Shown: one piece after another, positions 35,830-44,620 of the stretch | Layout of the letters: each line of letters opens with the position of its first letter | Numbering within the stretch: the first letter of the stretch is position 1 | From: Smithella sp. M82 | GTDB lineage: Bacteria; Desulfobacterota; Syntrophia; Syntrophales; Smithellaceae | DNA length: 64,000 nucleotides | Direction of reading: 5' to 3' | Assembly (NCBI GenBank): GCA_001683985.1 | Contig: MAEO01000044.1 | Coordinates: 1 to 64,000, forward strand | Translations under genes and position numbers: made by a program | Notes under the pieces: generated by a model | The model's input: the letters and a program-made list of their open reading frames with translations, nothing else | Databases searched by the model: none | What the model was told of the DNA's origin: nothing

Positions 35830-36075
35830 TTATTTTTCTTTTTCAGCGTCTTCGCTTAATTTTTTGTTTTCTTCTTCAGTAATTTTGTTAGCCCGGTTTA
35901 CCAAATCGCTCGCCTTACGGGCATTTCCTATCGCCGATTGAGCCTGTTCAACACCACCCATCATCATCGTGGTCATCGGTTTGGCAAAATATTTCGACCA
36001 TAAAATTACGGCACCGATGAGCGCCGCAATCAATAGAATTACAGCCCACACAGAAACACCTTTTTCGTTTTTCAT
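35830..36075 (-). CDS. Small single-pass membrane protein with charged coiled-coil tail
   Basis: 81 residues. One N-terminal hydrophobic segment VWAVILLIAALIGAVILW (about 9-26) is followed by a Met/Gly patch (MTTMMMGGVEQAQ) and a highly charged, probably helical tail (KITEEENKKLSEDAEKEK). No cysteines or family were recognised. It has a good ATG and lies in its own minus-strand unit. It is likely expressed as a small inner-membrane protein; the function is unknown. Confidence 0.6.
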   Translation of the reverse strand: MKNEKGVSVWAVILLIAALIGAVILWSKYFAKPMTTMMMGGVEQAQSAIGNARKASDLVNRANKITEEENKKLSEDAEKEK

Positions 36076-36189
36076 TATTTCGGCCCTCCATTATTAATAA
36101 GTTCCCTTAAAAACAATCTTTGATCAGGTAATGCCTGACTTCTACCTTTTAACTTGCTCTATCATTATACATAAAAAAGAAAAAGGTAG

Positions 36190-36498
36190 CGCAATGCAGA
36201 GTTTTTTTCTTTGTGGCTTGTAAGGACACACCATGTAGAATATTTACGCCCGGCGTTTATGGGAGAAGAAATAGCGGTTCTAACATGGGTATCCGATTTT
36301 CGCCGTGTACAATCCCTTCGCAAATATAGAGTCATTCGCGTCAAAGACAATGCCATTCTGGTTGAAGGTGCAACCGATTGGGTCTTCGTTGACGCTCAAA
36401 CCGGTCGACTGCGTTCAATACCAGAAAATGTTATGGCTGCATTCGAAATATTGCCTAAAGAAAAAGAAACAGAGATTTTAAAATACGAAAATAAATAA
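36190..36498 (+). pseudogene. N-terminally truncated 4HBT-family acyl-CoA thioesterase
   Basis: The open frame has about 100 codons from just after TAG 36187-36189. VRTHHVEYLRPAFMGEEI and TWVSDFRRVQSLRKY match the second half of hotdog thioesterases. Normal members are ~140-150 residues with a catalytic Asp/Glu helix at the start. That N-terminal part is missing, and only a TTG (36211) could serve as start. An interruption upstream, near the ABC remnants, is likely. Some in-frame function cannot be excluded. Confidence 0.6.
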
Positions 36499-36605
36499 TG
36501 ACAGACTGAATATTTTTTGTTGAATAAAACGCCACAAACAAAATCAATAATTCGTAAATAGCATAACGGTTATATATTTATCGGTGATTTACCTGTTAAT
36601 TTTAG

Positions 36606-36632
36606 TTGTCATTTAATGTTTTAATGTATAAT
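36606..36632 (+). promoter_or_regulatory. Candidate sigma70 promoter for the exported protein gene
   Basis: TTGTCA (36606-36611), a 15-base spacer, TATAAT (36627-36632). The -10 is perfect and the -35 matches 5 of 6, but the spacer is short. It is 69 bases before the ATG at 36701, which has a strong AAGGAGG. Confidence 0.5.
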
Positions 36633-36700
36633 ATTGCACAGCGGATAAATTAATCTAACATTAGATAATCCAAATTTTTAATTTAATAAGGAGGTTTACC

Positions 36701-37084
36701 ATGGAAAAGAAATCCGTAATTTCAACAGGCATCTTTTGTGTATTGTTATTTGCTTTAACGGTTTTTTGTCTTTTGCCGCAAACTTCTTATGCCGACGCAC
36801 CAAAAGATGTAAAAATCGAATATGATTCCAACGCGCAAACCCTGGCCGTAACAATAACGCATAAATCATTATTCCCCGGTTTCCATCACATTAAAACTGT
36901 CGAGATCAAGAAAAATTCTGTCGTAATCAGCACAAATAATTATGACACACAGCCAAAAGAAGCACCATTTACTTACACCTATAAAGTAAACGCCTCAGCA
37001 GGCGATAAACTGGATGCAACGGCAACCTGTAATTTGTCCGGAAGCAAAACTGCAACTATTACAGTTTCCGGCACTGCAAAGTAA
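36701..37084 (+). CDS. Exported desulfoferrodoxin-like beta-sandwich protein lacking the iron ligands
   Basis: 127 residues with a clear signal peptide: charged N-end, hydrophobic core ISTGIFCVLLFALTVFCLL, and a likely cut after SYA (about 31). The mature part has HHIKTVEIKKNSV and GDKLDATATCNLSG. These recall HYIEWIEL and the CN-HG end of desulfoferrodoxin/neelaredoxin, but the ligand histidines are mostly gone. It is probably a periplasmic Ig-like domain with an unknown partner. AAGGAGG six bases before the ATG suggests strong translation. The family resemblance is by eye only. Confidence 0.6.
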   Translation: MEKKSVISTGIFCVLLFALTVFCLLPQTSYADAPKDVKIEYDSNAQTLAVTITHKSLFPGFHHIKTVEIKKNSVVISTNNYDTQPKEAPFTYTYKVNASAGDKLDATATCNLSGSKTATITVSGTAK

Positions 37085-37096
37085 AATTAATAACTA

Positions 37097-38434
37097 ATGC
37101 AAGAAAATAATTGGGATATAGCAATCACAGGCGGAACATTGATAACCATGTCTGCCGGAATGGAAATCATTGAAGATTCTCTGGTCGGCATTAAAGATGG
37201 TTTAATTTCTGCGGTTGGACGAAATAATGACCCGAATTTCTCAACCTTCAAGGCAAAAGAGTTGATCAATGCATCCGGCTGTATCGTTATGCCCGGATTG
37301 GTCAATACGCATACGCACATTCCGATGGTATGCTTCCGGGGTATGGCTGATGATTTGCAACTAATGGAGTGGCTGAGTAAGCATATTTGGCCGGTGGAGA
37401 TGCGTTTCATCAGTAAAAAATTGGTCTATGACGGCGCTATGCTGGCCATGGCCGAAATGATTCTTTCCGGCACGACAACTTTTTGTGACAGCTATTTTTT
37501 TGAAGATACCACTGCAGAAACGATCAGCCTTGTCGGAATGCGGGCTGTCGTATCGCAGGGATTTGCCGATATATTCATGTCGGATAAGGCCAAGGCCGAC
37601 AAAATGATGAGAGTAGCCGGGCGCTTTGTAAATCGGTGGCAGCCTCATGCACCAATGATTACACCGGCATATTTTTGTCATTCTCCTTATACTTGTTCAC
37701 CCGATACACTTACCCGGGTAAAGGAAGATGCCCGCGAAAAAGGTATTCTATATCTGTTACATTTACTCGAAAATAAAGACGAGACAGATACCATTCTGGA
37801 CCGATACGGCAAAAAACCTGTGCATCTTTTATATGATCTGGGTGTTCTGGATGAACAAACCATCGCCGTTCACTGCAACTGGCTTAGCAAAGAAGACATG
37901 GCTGTTTTTGCTGATCTTGGTGTTAAGGTTTCGCATAATCCGGAAAGTTCCATGAAATTGGCTTCAGGAGTTGCTCCTGTCCCTGGAATGTTGCGTCAAG
38001 GCATAACCGTGGGACTGGGGACTGACGGATGCGCCAGCAATAACGATCTGGACATGATTCGGGAAATGGATACGGCAGCAAAAATTCACAAAGTTACATC
38101 AATGGATCCTACGGTGATGAACGCGGAAACCGTTTTAAAAATGGCAACCATCGAAGGATCAAAAGTATTGGGATTGGATAAATTTATTGGTTCTATTGAA
38201 ACAGGTAAACAAGCTGATATTATTTTGGTAGATATGAATCAGCCTCATCTGACTCCGCTTTATAATTACTATTCCCAGCTTGTCTATGCTTCCAGAGGCG
38301 CCGATGTAAAGACCAGCATTATCAACGGCAAAATTGTTATGAAAAACAGGCAACTACTTACCATTGATTATGAAACCGCAATGGACAATGTAAACAATAT
38401 TGCGGCTGAAATAATCAATCAGAAGTTGCGATAA
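37097..38434 (+). CDS. mtaD: 5-methylthioadenosine/S-adenosylhomocysteine deaminase (amidohydrolase)
   Basis: 445 residues with the metal site NTHTHIPMVCFRGMADDL (about 72-89), then HCNWLS, SHNPESSMKLASG and GTDGCASNNDLDM, the hallmarks of the MtaD/SsnA branch of amidohydrolases. It deaminates MTA or SAH to the inosyl products in SAM recycling. The next gene encodes an adenosine-kinase-like protein, which would handle adenosine from SAH. A heavy load of SAM chemistry in this genome (at least five radical SAM genes in the window) fits. Start ATG 37097. Confidence 0.9.
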   Translation: MQENNWDIAITGGTLITMSAGMEIIEDSLVGIKDGLISAVGRNNDPNFSTFKAKELINASGCIVMPGLVNTHTHIPMVCFRGMADDLQLMEWLSKHIWPVEMRFISKKLVYDGAMLAMAEMILSGTTTFCDSYFFEDTTAETISLVGMRAVVSQGFADIFMSDKAKADKMMRVAGRFVNRWQPHAPMITPAYFCHSPYTCSPDTLTRVKEDAREKGILYLLHLLENKDETDTILDRYGKKPVHLLYDLGVLDEQTIAVHCNWLSKEDMAVFADLGVKVSHNPESSMKLASGVAPVPGMLRQGITVGLGTDGCASNNDLDMIREMDTAAKIHKVTSMDPTVMNAETVLKMATIEGSKVLGLDKFIGSIETGKQADIILVDMNQPHLTPLYNYYSQLVYASRGADVKTSIINGKIVMKNRQLLTIDYETAMDNVNNIAAEIINQKLR

Positions 38435-38547
38435 TATTCAAACGTAGCGTTCTCAAATATAAAATGACATTGACACAAAGGTTAATATTACCTATATTTT
38501 TCGGCGCAACAACTTATGTATAAACCCATGTTTAAAGGCTATTAATT

Positions 38548-39465
38548 ATGAATATTATCGTTTCCGGTTCCCTTGCCTATGACAGGATTATGGATTTCCC
38601 CGGACACTTCTCCGACCACATTCTTCCTGACAAAATTCACATGCTTAACGTTTGCTTTCAGGTCAACGGCTTAAAAGAAAAATACGGCGGTACGGCAGGA
38701 AATATTGCCTATGCGCTTAAGCTGATGGGTGAAAATCCTCTTATCTGTGCAACGATTGGTCATGATTACCATAAATATTTTAAGTGGTTTGCAAAGAATG
38801 GAATATCGACGGAAGGCATAAAAATAATCGCCGATGAATTTACAGCCGGCGCATACATTACAACTGATCGCGCCGATAATCAAATAACGGGATTCAATCC
38901 GGGAGCAATGAAATATCAATCCGCATTGGACTTCAACAAGTTCAATACTCAGGAAACAATAGTTATCATTTCTCCCGGCAACTTCGACGATATGGTTAAT
39001 TATCCGAGCGCGTGCAAAGCCAGATGTATCGACTATATTTTTGATCCCGGGCAATCTCTGCCCATGTGGAAGACGGAAAGTTTGATTCAGGTCATAAAAG
39101 GATGCAGAATATTAATTGTCAATGATTACGAACTTAGTTTGATCATCAAAAAAACCGGCTTAAATAAAGAAGCTCTGTTAAAAATGGCCGGAACAATTAT
39201 TACCACTCTGGGCGAGCATGGTTCACAGGTGTCGACACAATTCAGCGAAATTGCCATTCCCGCCTTTAAGCCAAAGAAAGTTGTCGATCCGACAGGCGCC
39301 GGAGATTCATATCGTGGCGGTCTTATCAGCGGATTGGCACGTGGTAAAAACATCGAACAAAGCGCACTAATGGGCAGTGTTTGCGCCTCTTTTGCCGTAG
39401 AAAGTTATGGCACGCAGGAATATAGTTTCACTCCTGAAGAATTTAATGAGAGACTTAACGGCTGA
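38548..39465 (+). CDS. PfkB-family carbohydrate kinase, adenosine kinase-like
   Basis: 305 residues. NIIVSGSLAYDRIMDFPGHF at the start, GGTAGNIAYALKLMGENP (about 48-65) and the C-terminal anion hole DPTGAGDSYRGG are present. The N-terminal SLAYDRIM and FQVNGLKEKYGGTAGN resemble bacterial adenosine kinases more than ribokinase. The position beside mtaD supports a role in purine-nucleoside salvage from SAM by-products. The substrate is not proven by sequence. Converges with plsY. Confidence 0.82.
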   Translation: MNIIVSGSLAYDRIMDFPGHFSDHILPDKIHMLNVCFQVNGLKEKYGGTAGNIAYALKLMGENPLICATIGHDYHKYFKWFAKNGISTEGIKIIADEFTAGAYITTDRADNQITGFNPGAMKYQSALDFNKFNTQETIVIISPGNFDDMVNYPSACKARCIDYIFDPGQSLPMWKTESLIQVIKGCRILIVNDYELSLIIKKTGLNKEALLKMAGTIITTLGEHGSQVSTQFSEIAIPAFKPKKVVDPTGAGDSYRGGLISGLARGKNIEQSALMGSVCASFAVESYGTQEYSFTPEEFNERLNG

Positions 39466-39491
39466 CAGAAAAAGAAAACCTGCAAGACAGA

Positions 39492-40076
39492 TCATCCGGA
39501 ATTTTCATTTTTTATTTTCCGGTAATTGATAATATTTTTTCTATGATTAAACAAGATCAACAGGAAAGTAGCCAGCGCTCCGGATGTTGCGACAAATTGC
39601 CAGTCAAGAATTAAAGCCTGACCGCAAGCAAGCGTAAAAACCATAAAGAACGATGCGATAAAAGTGATTCGGAAAATTCCGTAAACAATAAGCCAGACTG
39701 CTGCCGAAGCAAGAGCAGCCCATGGTGCGACAAGAAGCATAAAGCCCAAGTAATTGGCCACTCCCTTGCCGCCACGAAAACTATGAAAACAGGGAAAGCT
39801 GTTTCCTAAAACAAGAAAAAAACCAGCCCACGGCAGCAATTGTTTTTCTAAAAAATAAATTGCCACAGCCGCGACCGCTATTGCCCTGCCGATATCCAGC
39901 AGAAAAACAAATGCCGCCCAAGCAAATCCTGCCTGACGGTAAACATTTGTAGTTCCCGCATTGCCGCTGAAACTCAGGCGTGGATCCTTCCTGCCGGTCA
40001 GTTTAAAAAAAATAACAGCAAAATTTACGGAACCGGCAAGGTAAGCTGGCAGATAAATTAAAAATGTTTTACCCAT
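39492..40076 (-). CDS. plsY: PlsY-like glycerol-3-phosphate acyltransferase (divergent)
   Basis: 194 residues with about five membrane helices. PlsY motif 2 reads SGNAGTTNVYRQAG (usual SGNIGATNV), motif 3 reads FRGGKGVAN, and motif 1 (YLAGSVNFAV) departs from GSIP-G. PlsY transfers acyl groups from acyl-phosphate to glycerol-3-phosphate. The gene follows the lipid locus on the same strand, separated only by a repeat element. It may be dedicated to unusual acyl chains, though it could also be the housekeeping enzyme; no plsX is in the window. Confidence 0.85.
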   Translation of the reverse strand: MGKTFLIYLPAYLAGSVNFAVIFFKLTGRKDPRLSFSGNAGTTNVYRQAGFAWAAFVFLLDIGRAIAVAAVAIYFLEKQLLPWAGFFLVLGNSFPCFHSFRGGKGVANYLGFMLLVAPWAALASAAVWLIVYGIFRITFIASFFMVFTLACGQALILDWQFVATSGALATFLLILFNHRKNIINYRKIKNENSG

Positions 40077-40101
40077 ATCTTTTTCAGAGACCTTATAATA
40101 T

Positions 40102-40260
40102 CCTCCGCTGGCGCAAAGTCGGGCGAATATTCAGGAGGCGTAAGTCCGGCGAATGCCGGATGTCGCGTAGTGACGGAGGTGGATAAAGGATTACCTGTAA
40201 CCTAAATGAAAATTACGGCTACATTAACGCTTCCACCCCCTTAATCCCCCGCCAACGGGG
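40102..40260. repeat. ~155-bp dispersed repeat, copy 1
   Basis: Starts CCTCCGCTGGCG, contains AGTGACGGAGGTGGAT near 40175 and ends CCCCTTAATCCCCCGCCAACGGGG. The same landmarks occur in reverse orientation at 45865-46013. It also holds CCGGCGAATGCCGG, a palindrome, near 40145. No coding capacity. It separates plsY from the lipid locus. Confidence 0.65.
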
Positions 40261-40281
40261 AATACGCAAAACAAATACTTT

Positions 40282-41145
40282 TTACAAATTTACCTTAATC
40301 CAATCTGGTGGATGCATCCTTCCCCTCGTCACATCCTTCATCTTAAGACCTTTGATATATTCACACATTATATCCTCTTTATAAATCCAAGCGTCGAATA
40401 TCAACATATCTCCGGTCATATTAACCGGTATAACCCGCCCCAGATATTCTTCTTTCTTTTTAGTTTTTTGATAAATTATTCTTTTTTCAAATCCTACGGG
40501 GAAAGAAACAATACCGGCAAAGCGCTGACCCCAGACACATGCCGCATGCATTGTCGCATCCATTGGAAAAGGCGAACCGAGTAAATTTTCAGCGGCTTCA
40601 TGGTCCCCGCCGGCAAGATAAGCCAACGCACCTTCAGAAGAAACCGATAGGTCACCCACAATATTCCGGTAAGCGGTCCCAAAAGGAACCAGTTCACGGT
40701 AAATAGTAGTCGAAGGTACGCTGATACATTCCCCTTTCAGTTTATCCAACACACGAAAATGATGCGTAACAACCTCTTTCGGATTAATTGTACAGAACTC
40801 CACCCGCGCGTGTTCAACTTCGCGGCTGATGGTTCCTGTTTTTGATTTCATGGAAGTTAAAAGTGTAGCTGCAATAATTCCACTCCCGGAATTTTCCACA
40901 TCAACAATAACCGGTTGATTTTCGATATCCTGTGTGATTGTCAGAAAGCGAGAAAAGGCAGCGTTCTGCAGACAATTTATTTCTGTTCGCGGATAATTTT
41001 GTTTGACCGCCCGAGCCAGAAGAATAAGTGATTCTACTGCGGGCAGGATCACCTTACCTTCCAGACAGTGATCCCTTAAATAGGAATGAATCTCTATTTC
41101 ACAGAAATGCCTTTTCTTCTGATTTAAGCCGGAAATGATTTCCAT
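40282..41145 (-). CDS. Stand-alone PKS-type dehydratase (double hotdog)
   Basis: 287 residues from the ATG at 41145 (a longer frame to 41202 only adds antisense of the thioesterase 3' end). The N-terminal hotdog has HCLEGKVILP, an exact HxxxGxxxxP catalytic motif. The C-terminal hotdog has FPMDATMHAACVWGQ, matching the D-x-x-x-Q/H element. This is the layout of polyketide synthase DH domains, here as a separate protein. It would dehydrate a beta-hydroxyacyl-ACP. It overlaps the thioesterase gene by 22 bases. It is last gene of the lipid locus. Confidence 0.8.
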   Translation of the reverse strand: MEIISGLNQKKRHFCEIEIHSYLRDHCLEGKVILPAVESLILLARAVKQNYPRTEINCLQNAAFSRFLTITQDIENQPVIVDVENSGSGIIAATLLTSMKSKTGTISREVEHARVEFCTINPKEVVTHHFRVLDKLKGECISVPSTTIYRELVPFGTAYRNIVGDLSVSSEGALAYLAGGDHEAAENLLGSPFPMDATMHAACVWGQRFAGIVSFPVGFEKRIIYQKTKKKEEYLGRVIPVNMTGDMLIFDAWIYKEDIMCEYIKGLKMKDVTRGRMHPPDWIKVNL

Positions 41146-41600
41146 AATTGAACCGTTTTCGGATCCACGGCCACGGGAGTGCCCGAAAGATTCAGTGCGC
41201 AATGTTTGGTAAAACCGGTACAGATTATGTGTCCTTTTTCCTGATGCGTGATCAGGTAGTCGAATTGCAGACGTACTCTTTCCAGATTGACCGGTCGCGT
41301 GTGAATATACATCAAATCATCATAATAAAGAGGCTGATAGAAACTGACACCCAAATCAAAAATAGGATAAACATAACCGCTATTCTCGATTTCCTTGTAG
41401 GGATAAGCAAGATCGCGCATCAGCGACGTCCGGCCGAATTCAAAATAACGCATATAATTGGAATGATACACCACTTGCGAACGATCCGTATCGATATACA
41501 AAACCCTGTACACCGAGCGATGCCAGACCAGACCGCTGGTGAGATCGCGCACATAACGTTCATCATTGTATATTTCAGGTTTAAAAGGTTTGGGCCTCAT
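41124..41600 (-). CDS. 4HBT-family acyl-CoA/acyl-ACP thioesterase
   Basis: 158 residues, a single hotdog of the YbgC/4-hydroxybenzoyl-CoA type. The catalytic region reads YIDTDRSQVVYHSNYMRYFE (about 34-53), with the conserved Asp kept; SQ replaces the usual xG. It may release the finished acyl chain from the ACP. Three bases after the ketosynthase stop and overlapping the dehydratase start, so it is firmly within the operon. Confidence 0.85.
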   Translation of the reverse strand: MRPKPFKPEIYNDERYVRDLTSGLVWHRSVYRVLYIDTDRSQVVYHSNYMRYFEFGRTSLMRDLAYPYKEIENSGYVYPIFDLGVSFYQPLYYDDLMYIHTRPVNLERVRLQFDYLITHQEKGHIICTGFTKHCALNLSGTPVAVDPKTVQLWKSFPA

Positions 41601-41603
41601 TTT

Positions 41604-42869
41604 CTATACTCCTCTGAAAATTACGCAGCAATTTGTTCCGCCAAATCCAAAAGCATTGGAAAGAGCAACCTCATATTTATGTTTGCGGGCTTCATTAGGA
41701 ACGACGTCAATATCCGAAAACTCAGGATCAGGAATATGATTAATCGTCGGCAGGATGATGCCTTTTTTCATTCCTTCAATAGTCAGAGCCGCTTCGATAG
41801 CCGCCGTCGCTCCCAGAGTATGCCCGAGCTGAGACTTGTTTGATGAAACGGGAATTTTTTCTATTTTTTTACCGAACACTTCCCTCAGACATTTTACTTC
41901 CGTGCTGTCGCCTTTAGGTGTGGAAGTGCCATGAGCATTTATATACTCGATATTTTCCGGTTTCAATCCGGCATCATCGATAGTTTCGCGAATAGCCCTG
42001 ATGATGGTCGGCATATTGGGGCTGGTATAATGATGAGCATCTGATGTCCATCCGACACCTAGAATTTCGGCTTTTGGTTTAAGACCGTACATTTTCATAA
42101 CTTCCTCAGCCGCCAGAACAACAACACCCGCGCCTTCCGAAAGAACAAAGCCCCTGCGGTCAACACTGAAAGGACGCGATGCCAGCGCCGGGTTATCATA
42201 AGCGCGATCTTTGGAATTAACTTTAATAGTGGCGTTCATATTGGCAAAACCGTGAATCAGCTCCGGTAAAATGGGAGTATCGGCGCCTCCGGCCAGAACG
42301 AAATCGCAATCACCGTCTCTGATCATTCTTGCCCCTATGCCCATAGCGTGATTACCCGAAGCGCACGCGCCCTGCGGCGAAAAAATAGGCCCGGTAAACT
42401 TCAACAGCATTCCCGCCTTGCCGGACGGAAGGTTTGCGCACAAATTAGGCAACAGATACGGACTTACCCGGAGCGGGCCGCGATGTTCCAAATCGTGAAC
42501 CGCGACTCGAAAAGCGTCAGAACCGTTAAGCGCTGAACCGATTAGGCAGGCCATTCGGGGCCCAATTTCGGCATTAATTTCAATTCCGGCATTCTGCAAA
42601 GCTTCCTTGCAGACCGCCATAGTCAAAATAACAAAAGCCGCGTTCCAATTATACACTTCTTTTGCGTCGGTGAAATCAAGCTCCAGCGGATACCAGTTCG
42701 GTATTTCTCCGACGACATCGCAGGCAGATTCGACTTTACAGCGGGTTACTTTGCGGAAACCAGCTTCTCCTTTAACCGCCCTTCTCCATGTCTTTTCAAA
42801 AGTACTGCCCAGCGGAGTGGCCGCACCGTAACCGACAACAAAGACTTTTCTGTTCTTGGGAGCTCTCAT
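41604..42869 (-). CDS. Beta-ketoacyl-ACP synthase 1 (FabF-like)
   Basis: 421 residues with a complete KAS I/II triad: Cys169 in QGACASGNH, His313 in NAHGTSTPKGD and His350 in SQLGHTLGA. The glycine-rich C-terminal FGFGGTN is present. It condenses acyl-ACP with malonyl-ACP. The nucleophile context differs from housekeeping FabF (usual ACATG), suggesting a specialised substrate. It and the second ketosynthase (43037) are only moderately alike and probably act as a pair or on different chain lengths. Confidence 0.9.
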   Translation of the reverse strand: MRAPKNRKVFVVGYGAATPLGSTFEKTWRRAVKGEAGFRKVTRCKVESACDVVGEIPNWYPLELDFTDAKEVYNWNAAFVILTMAVCKEALQNAGIEINAEIGPRMACLIGSALNGSDAFRVAVHDLEHRGPLRVSPYLLPNLCANLPSGKAGMLLKFTGPIFSPQGACASGNHAMGIGARMIRDGDCDFVLAGGADTPILPELIHGFANMNATIKVNSKDRAYDNPALASRPFSVDRRGFVLSEGAGVVVLAAEEVMKMYGLKPKAEILGVGWTSDAHHYTSPNMPTIIRAIRETIDDAGLKPENIEYINAHGTSTPKGDSTEVKCLREVFGKKIEKIPVSSNKSQLGHTLGATAAIEAALTIEGMKKGIILPTINHIPDPEFSDIDVVPNEARKHKYEVALSNAFGFGGTNCCVIFRGV

Positions 42870-42882
42870 AATTTACCTTTTT

Positions 42883-43026
42883 ATGTCACTTCAAATCCCG
42901 ATTTATCGGGGTGGGAAATCTTATTTTCAATTCACAAATTTTAAGAAGACAATGTAGTCCGAACCTTTAGGTTCGACTATTTAACTACACTTTCCTCACC
43001 CGCTTATAGCGGATTCGGAATGACAT
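42883..43026. repeat. GTCATTTCGA...TCGGAATGAC dispersed repeat, copy 1
   Basis: Begins ATGTCACTTC and ends GGAATGACAT with internal small palindromes (CCCGATTTATCGGGG). It shares its ends with four other copies at 44621, 49853, 51649 and 53765. It sits between the two ketosynthase genes and could affect mRNA stability. Confidence 0.55.
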
Positions 43027-43036
43027 TTTTTACAAA

Positions 43037-44290
43037 CTAACCATTCCTGCGCAAAACCAGGCAGGAGTTGCATCCGCCAAATCCAAAAGCGTTTTTCAGA
43101 ACAAACTCCTGTTTTAATTTTCTTGCGCCCTCGGCAACACAGTCAATTTCAATTTCTTTATCCGGAATATAATTAATAGTGGGTAACAATGTGTCTCTTA
43201 TCATGCCTTCCATAGCAAATATCGCCTCTATCGCACTGGATGCGCCCATCGCATGGCCTAGCTGCGATTTATTCGCCGATACCGGTGGCACTTTATTACC
43301 GAAAATATTACGCAGCGCATCGGCCTCTACCTTATCTCCTATTTTTGTTGAAGTCGCGTGCGCGTTGACCGCGTCAATGTCTTGCGGCCGCAAGCCGGCA
43401 TTGGCAATCGCCTCTTCCATACATCTTTGCACCGTTGTCAAATTCGGTGAAACAAAATGACCGGCATCCGATGTCATTGACCATCCGGCCATTTCAATAT
43501 TTGATTTAAGCCCGTGAGCTTTGACGAATTCATCCGTTGCTAAAATAATGCAACCCGCGCCTTCAGAAACCACAAACCCACGGCGGTTAACGGAAAACGG
43601 CCGGCTGGTTTTCTTCGGTAACTCTTCCGGCTGACCTTCTTTCGGACGATATGCGCCGTTCATCGTGGCAAATCCCGCAACGATTGGCTCTACCAGAGGA
43701 AAATCCACCGCCCCGCCGATAACCACATCCGCCATGTTTCTTTGCAACAACATCTCGCCCATGATGAGCGAAGTAATTCCCGTGGCACAAGCCGTTATCG
43801 TCGAACAAATCGGCCCTGTCGCTCCCGTAAGAATGGAAACCTTTCCGCCCACCATGTTAATACAGGAATTGGGATTGGTAAAAGGATGAGGCATTTTCCC
43901 TTCTTTAACCATCAAACGATCAGCCTGTAAAACAGCATCCACTCCTCCGACCGCCGTACTGAAAGTAATTGCCACGCGCGGCGCTATTTCCGGAGTTATC
44001 TCAATTCCGCTTTTTTTAAGCGCCCGATGCACAACCAACAATGCATATTTGAAAATAGGTGATGTCCAGTGCGCCAAATCCCGCGGCTGCAAGAAAGGAT
44101 ATGAGCGGGTATCAATTTCTGCAACTTCACCGGCAACACGCACCGGAAAACCGGGACTGAGCGGAAACCTAGTCAATTCCCCTATGCCGCAACCTCCGGT
44201 AACGGCCCTTTGCCATTGAGCCTCCAAATCCGTACCCAAAGAAGACACCGTGTCATAACCTAATATTAAAGTTTTCTTTGAACCCACCAC
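43037..44290 (-). CDS. Beta-ketoacyl-ACP synthase 2 (FabF-like)
   Basis: 417 residues, also with a full triad: Cys168 in ITACATGITSL, a His in NAHATSTKIGD and a His in SQLGHAMGA, then FGFGGCN. ACATG is closer to housekeeping FabF than in ketosynthase 1. It starts at GTG (44290 or the next codon), and the end of the GIY-YIG gene overlaps its start by 38 bases. It is in the same direction as the rest of the locus. Confidence 0.9.
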   Translation of the reverse strand: MVGSKKTLILGYDTVSSLGTDLEAQWQRAVTGGCGIGELTRFPLSPGFPVRVAGEVAEIDTRSYPFLQPRDLAHWTSPIFKYALLVVHRALKKSGIEITPEIAPRVAITFSTAVGGVDAVLQADRLMVKEGKMPHPFTNPNSCINMVGGKVSILTGATGPICSTITACATGITSLIMGEMLLQRNMADVVIGGAVDFPLVEPIVAGFATMNGAYRPKEGQPEELPKKTSRPFSVNRRGFVVSEGAGCIILATDEFVKAHGLKSNIEMAGWSMTSDAGHFVSPNLTTVQRCMEEAIANAGLRPQDIDAVNAHATSTKIGDKVEADALRNIFGNKVPPVSANKSQLGHAMGASSAIEAIFAMEGMIRDTLLPTINYIPDKEIEIDCVAEGARKLKQEFVLKNAFGFGGCNSCLVLRRNG

Positions 44291-44570
44291 TTAAATCCCG
44301 CCAGCTTGGATTTTCTTGATTAACAAGTTTGTCCTTTTTTTCTCTACGCCAATTTTTAATTTCTTTTTCTCTTATTATTGCAACATTAATATCCCTTGTT
44401 TCTTCAAAGTAAACTAACTTACTCAAATTATACTTTTCAGAAAAGCCTGGAATCAATTTATTCTTGTGTTCATAAATTCTACGACTCAAATCATTAGTAA
44501 CACCGACATAGATTACTTTATTATTCCAATTGGTCAACAAATAGACATAATACTTCTTTGTGAAGACCAT
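44253..44570 (-). CDS. GIY-YIG nuclease-domain protein
   Basis: 105 residues with a single GIY-YIG fold: YYVYLLTNWNNKVIYVGVTN (the G-Y and V-YVG strands), RRIYEHK and FSEKYNLSKLVYFEE, EKEIKNWRREKK. Stand-alone proteins of this kind are common in anaerobes and their role is unclear (not UvrC). It probably belongs to accessory DNA inserted between the radical SAM and ketosynthase genes. Its stop is inside the ketosynthase 2 gene, so translation may be coupled. Confidence 0.88.
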   Translation of the reverse strand: MVFTKKYYVYLLTNWNNKVIYVGVTNDLSRRIYEHKNKLIPGFSEKYNLSKLVYFEETRDINVAIIREKEIKNWRREKKDKLVNQENPSWRDLSGGFKENFNIRL

Positions 44571-44620
44571 TTGTTATTTCTTTCTAAGCAGAAGAATTAA
44601 CGACCAAAGCTAATATCGTT

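Noticed and set aside
44253-44570. GIY-YIG gene as a homing endonuclease with an intron
   Set aside because: No intron-like folding or split host gene is seen; both flanking genes are complete.
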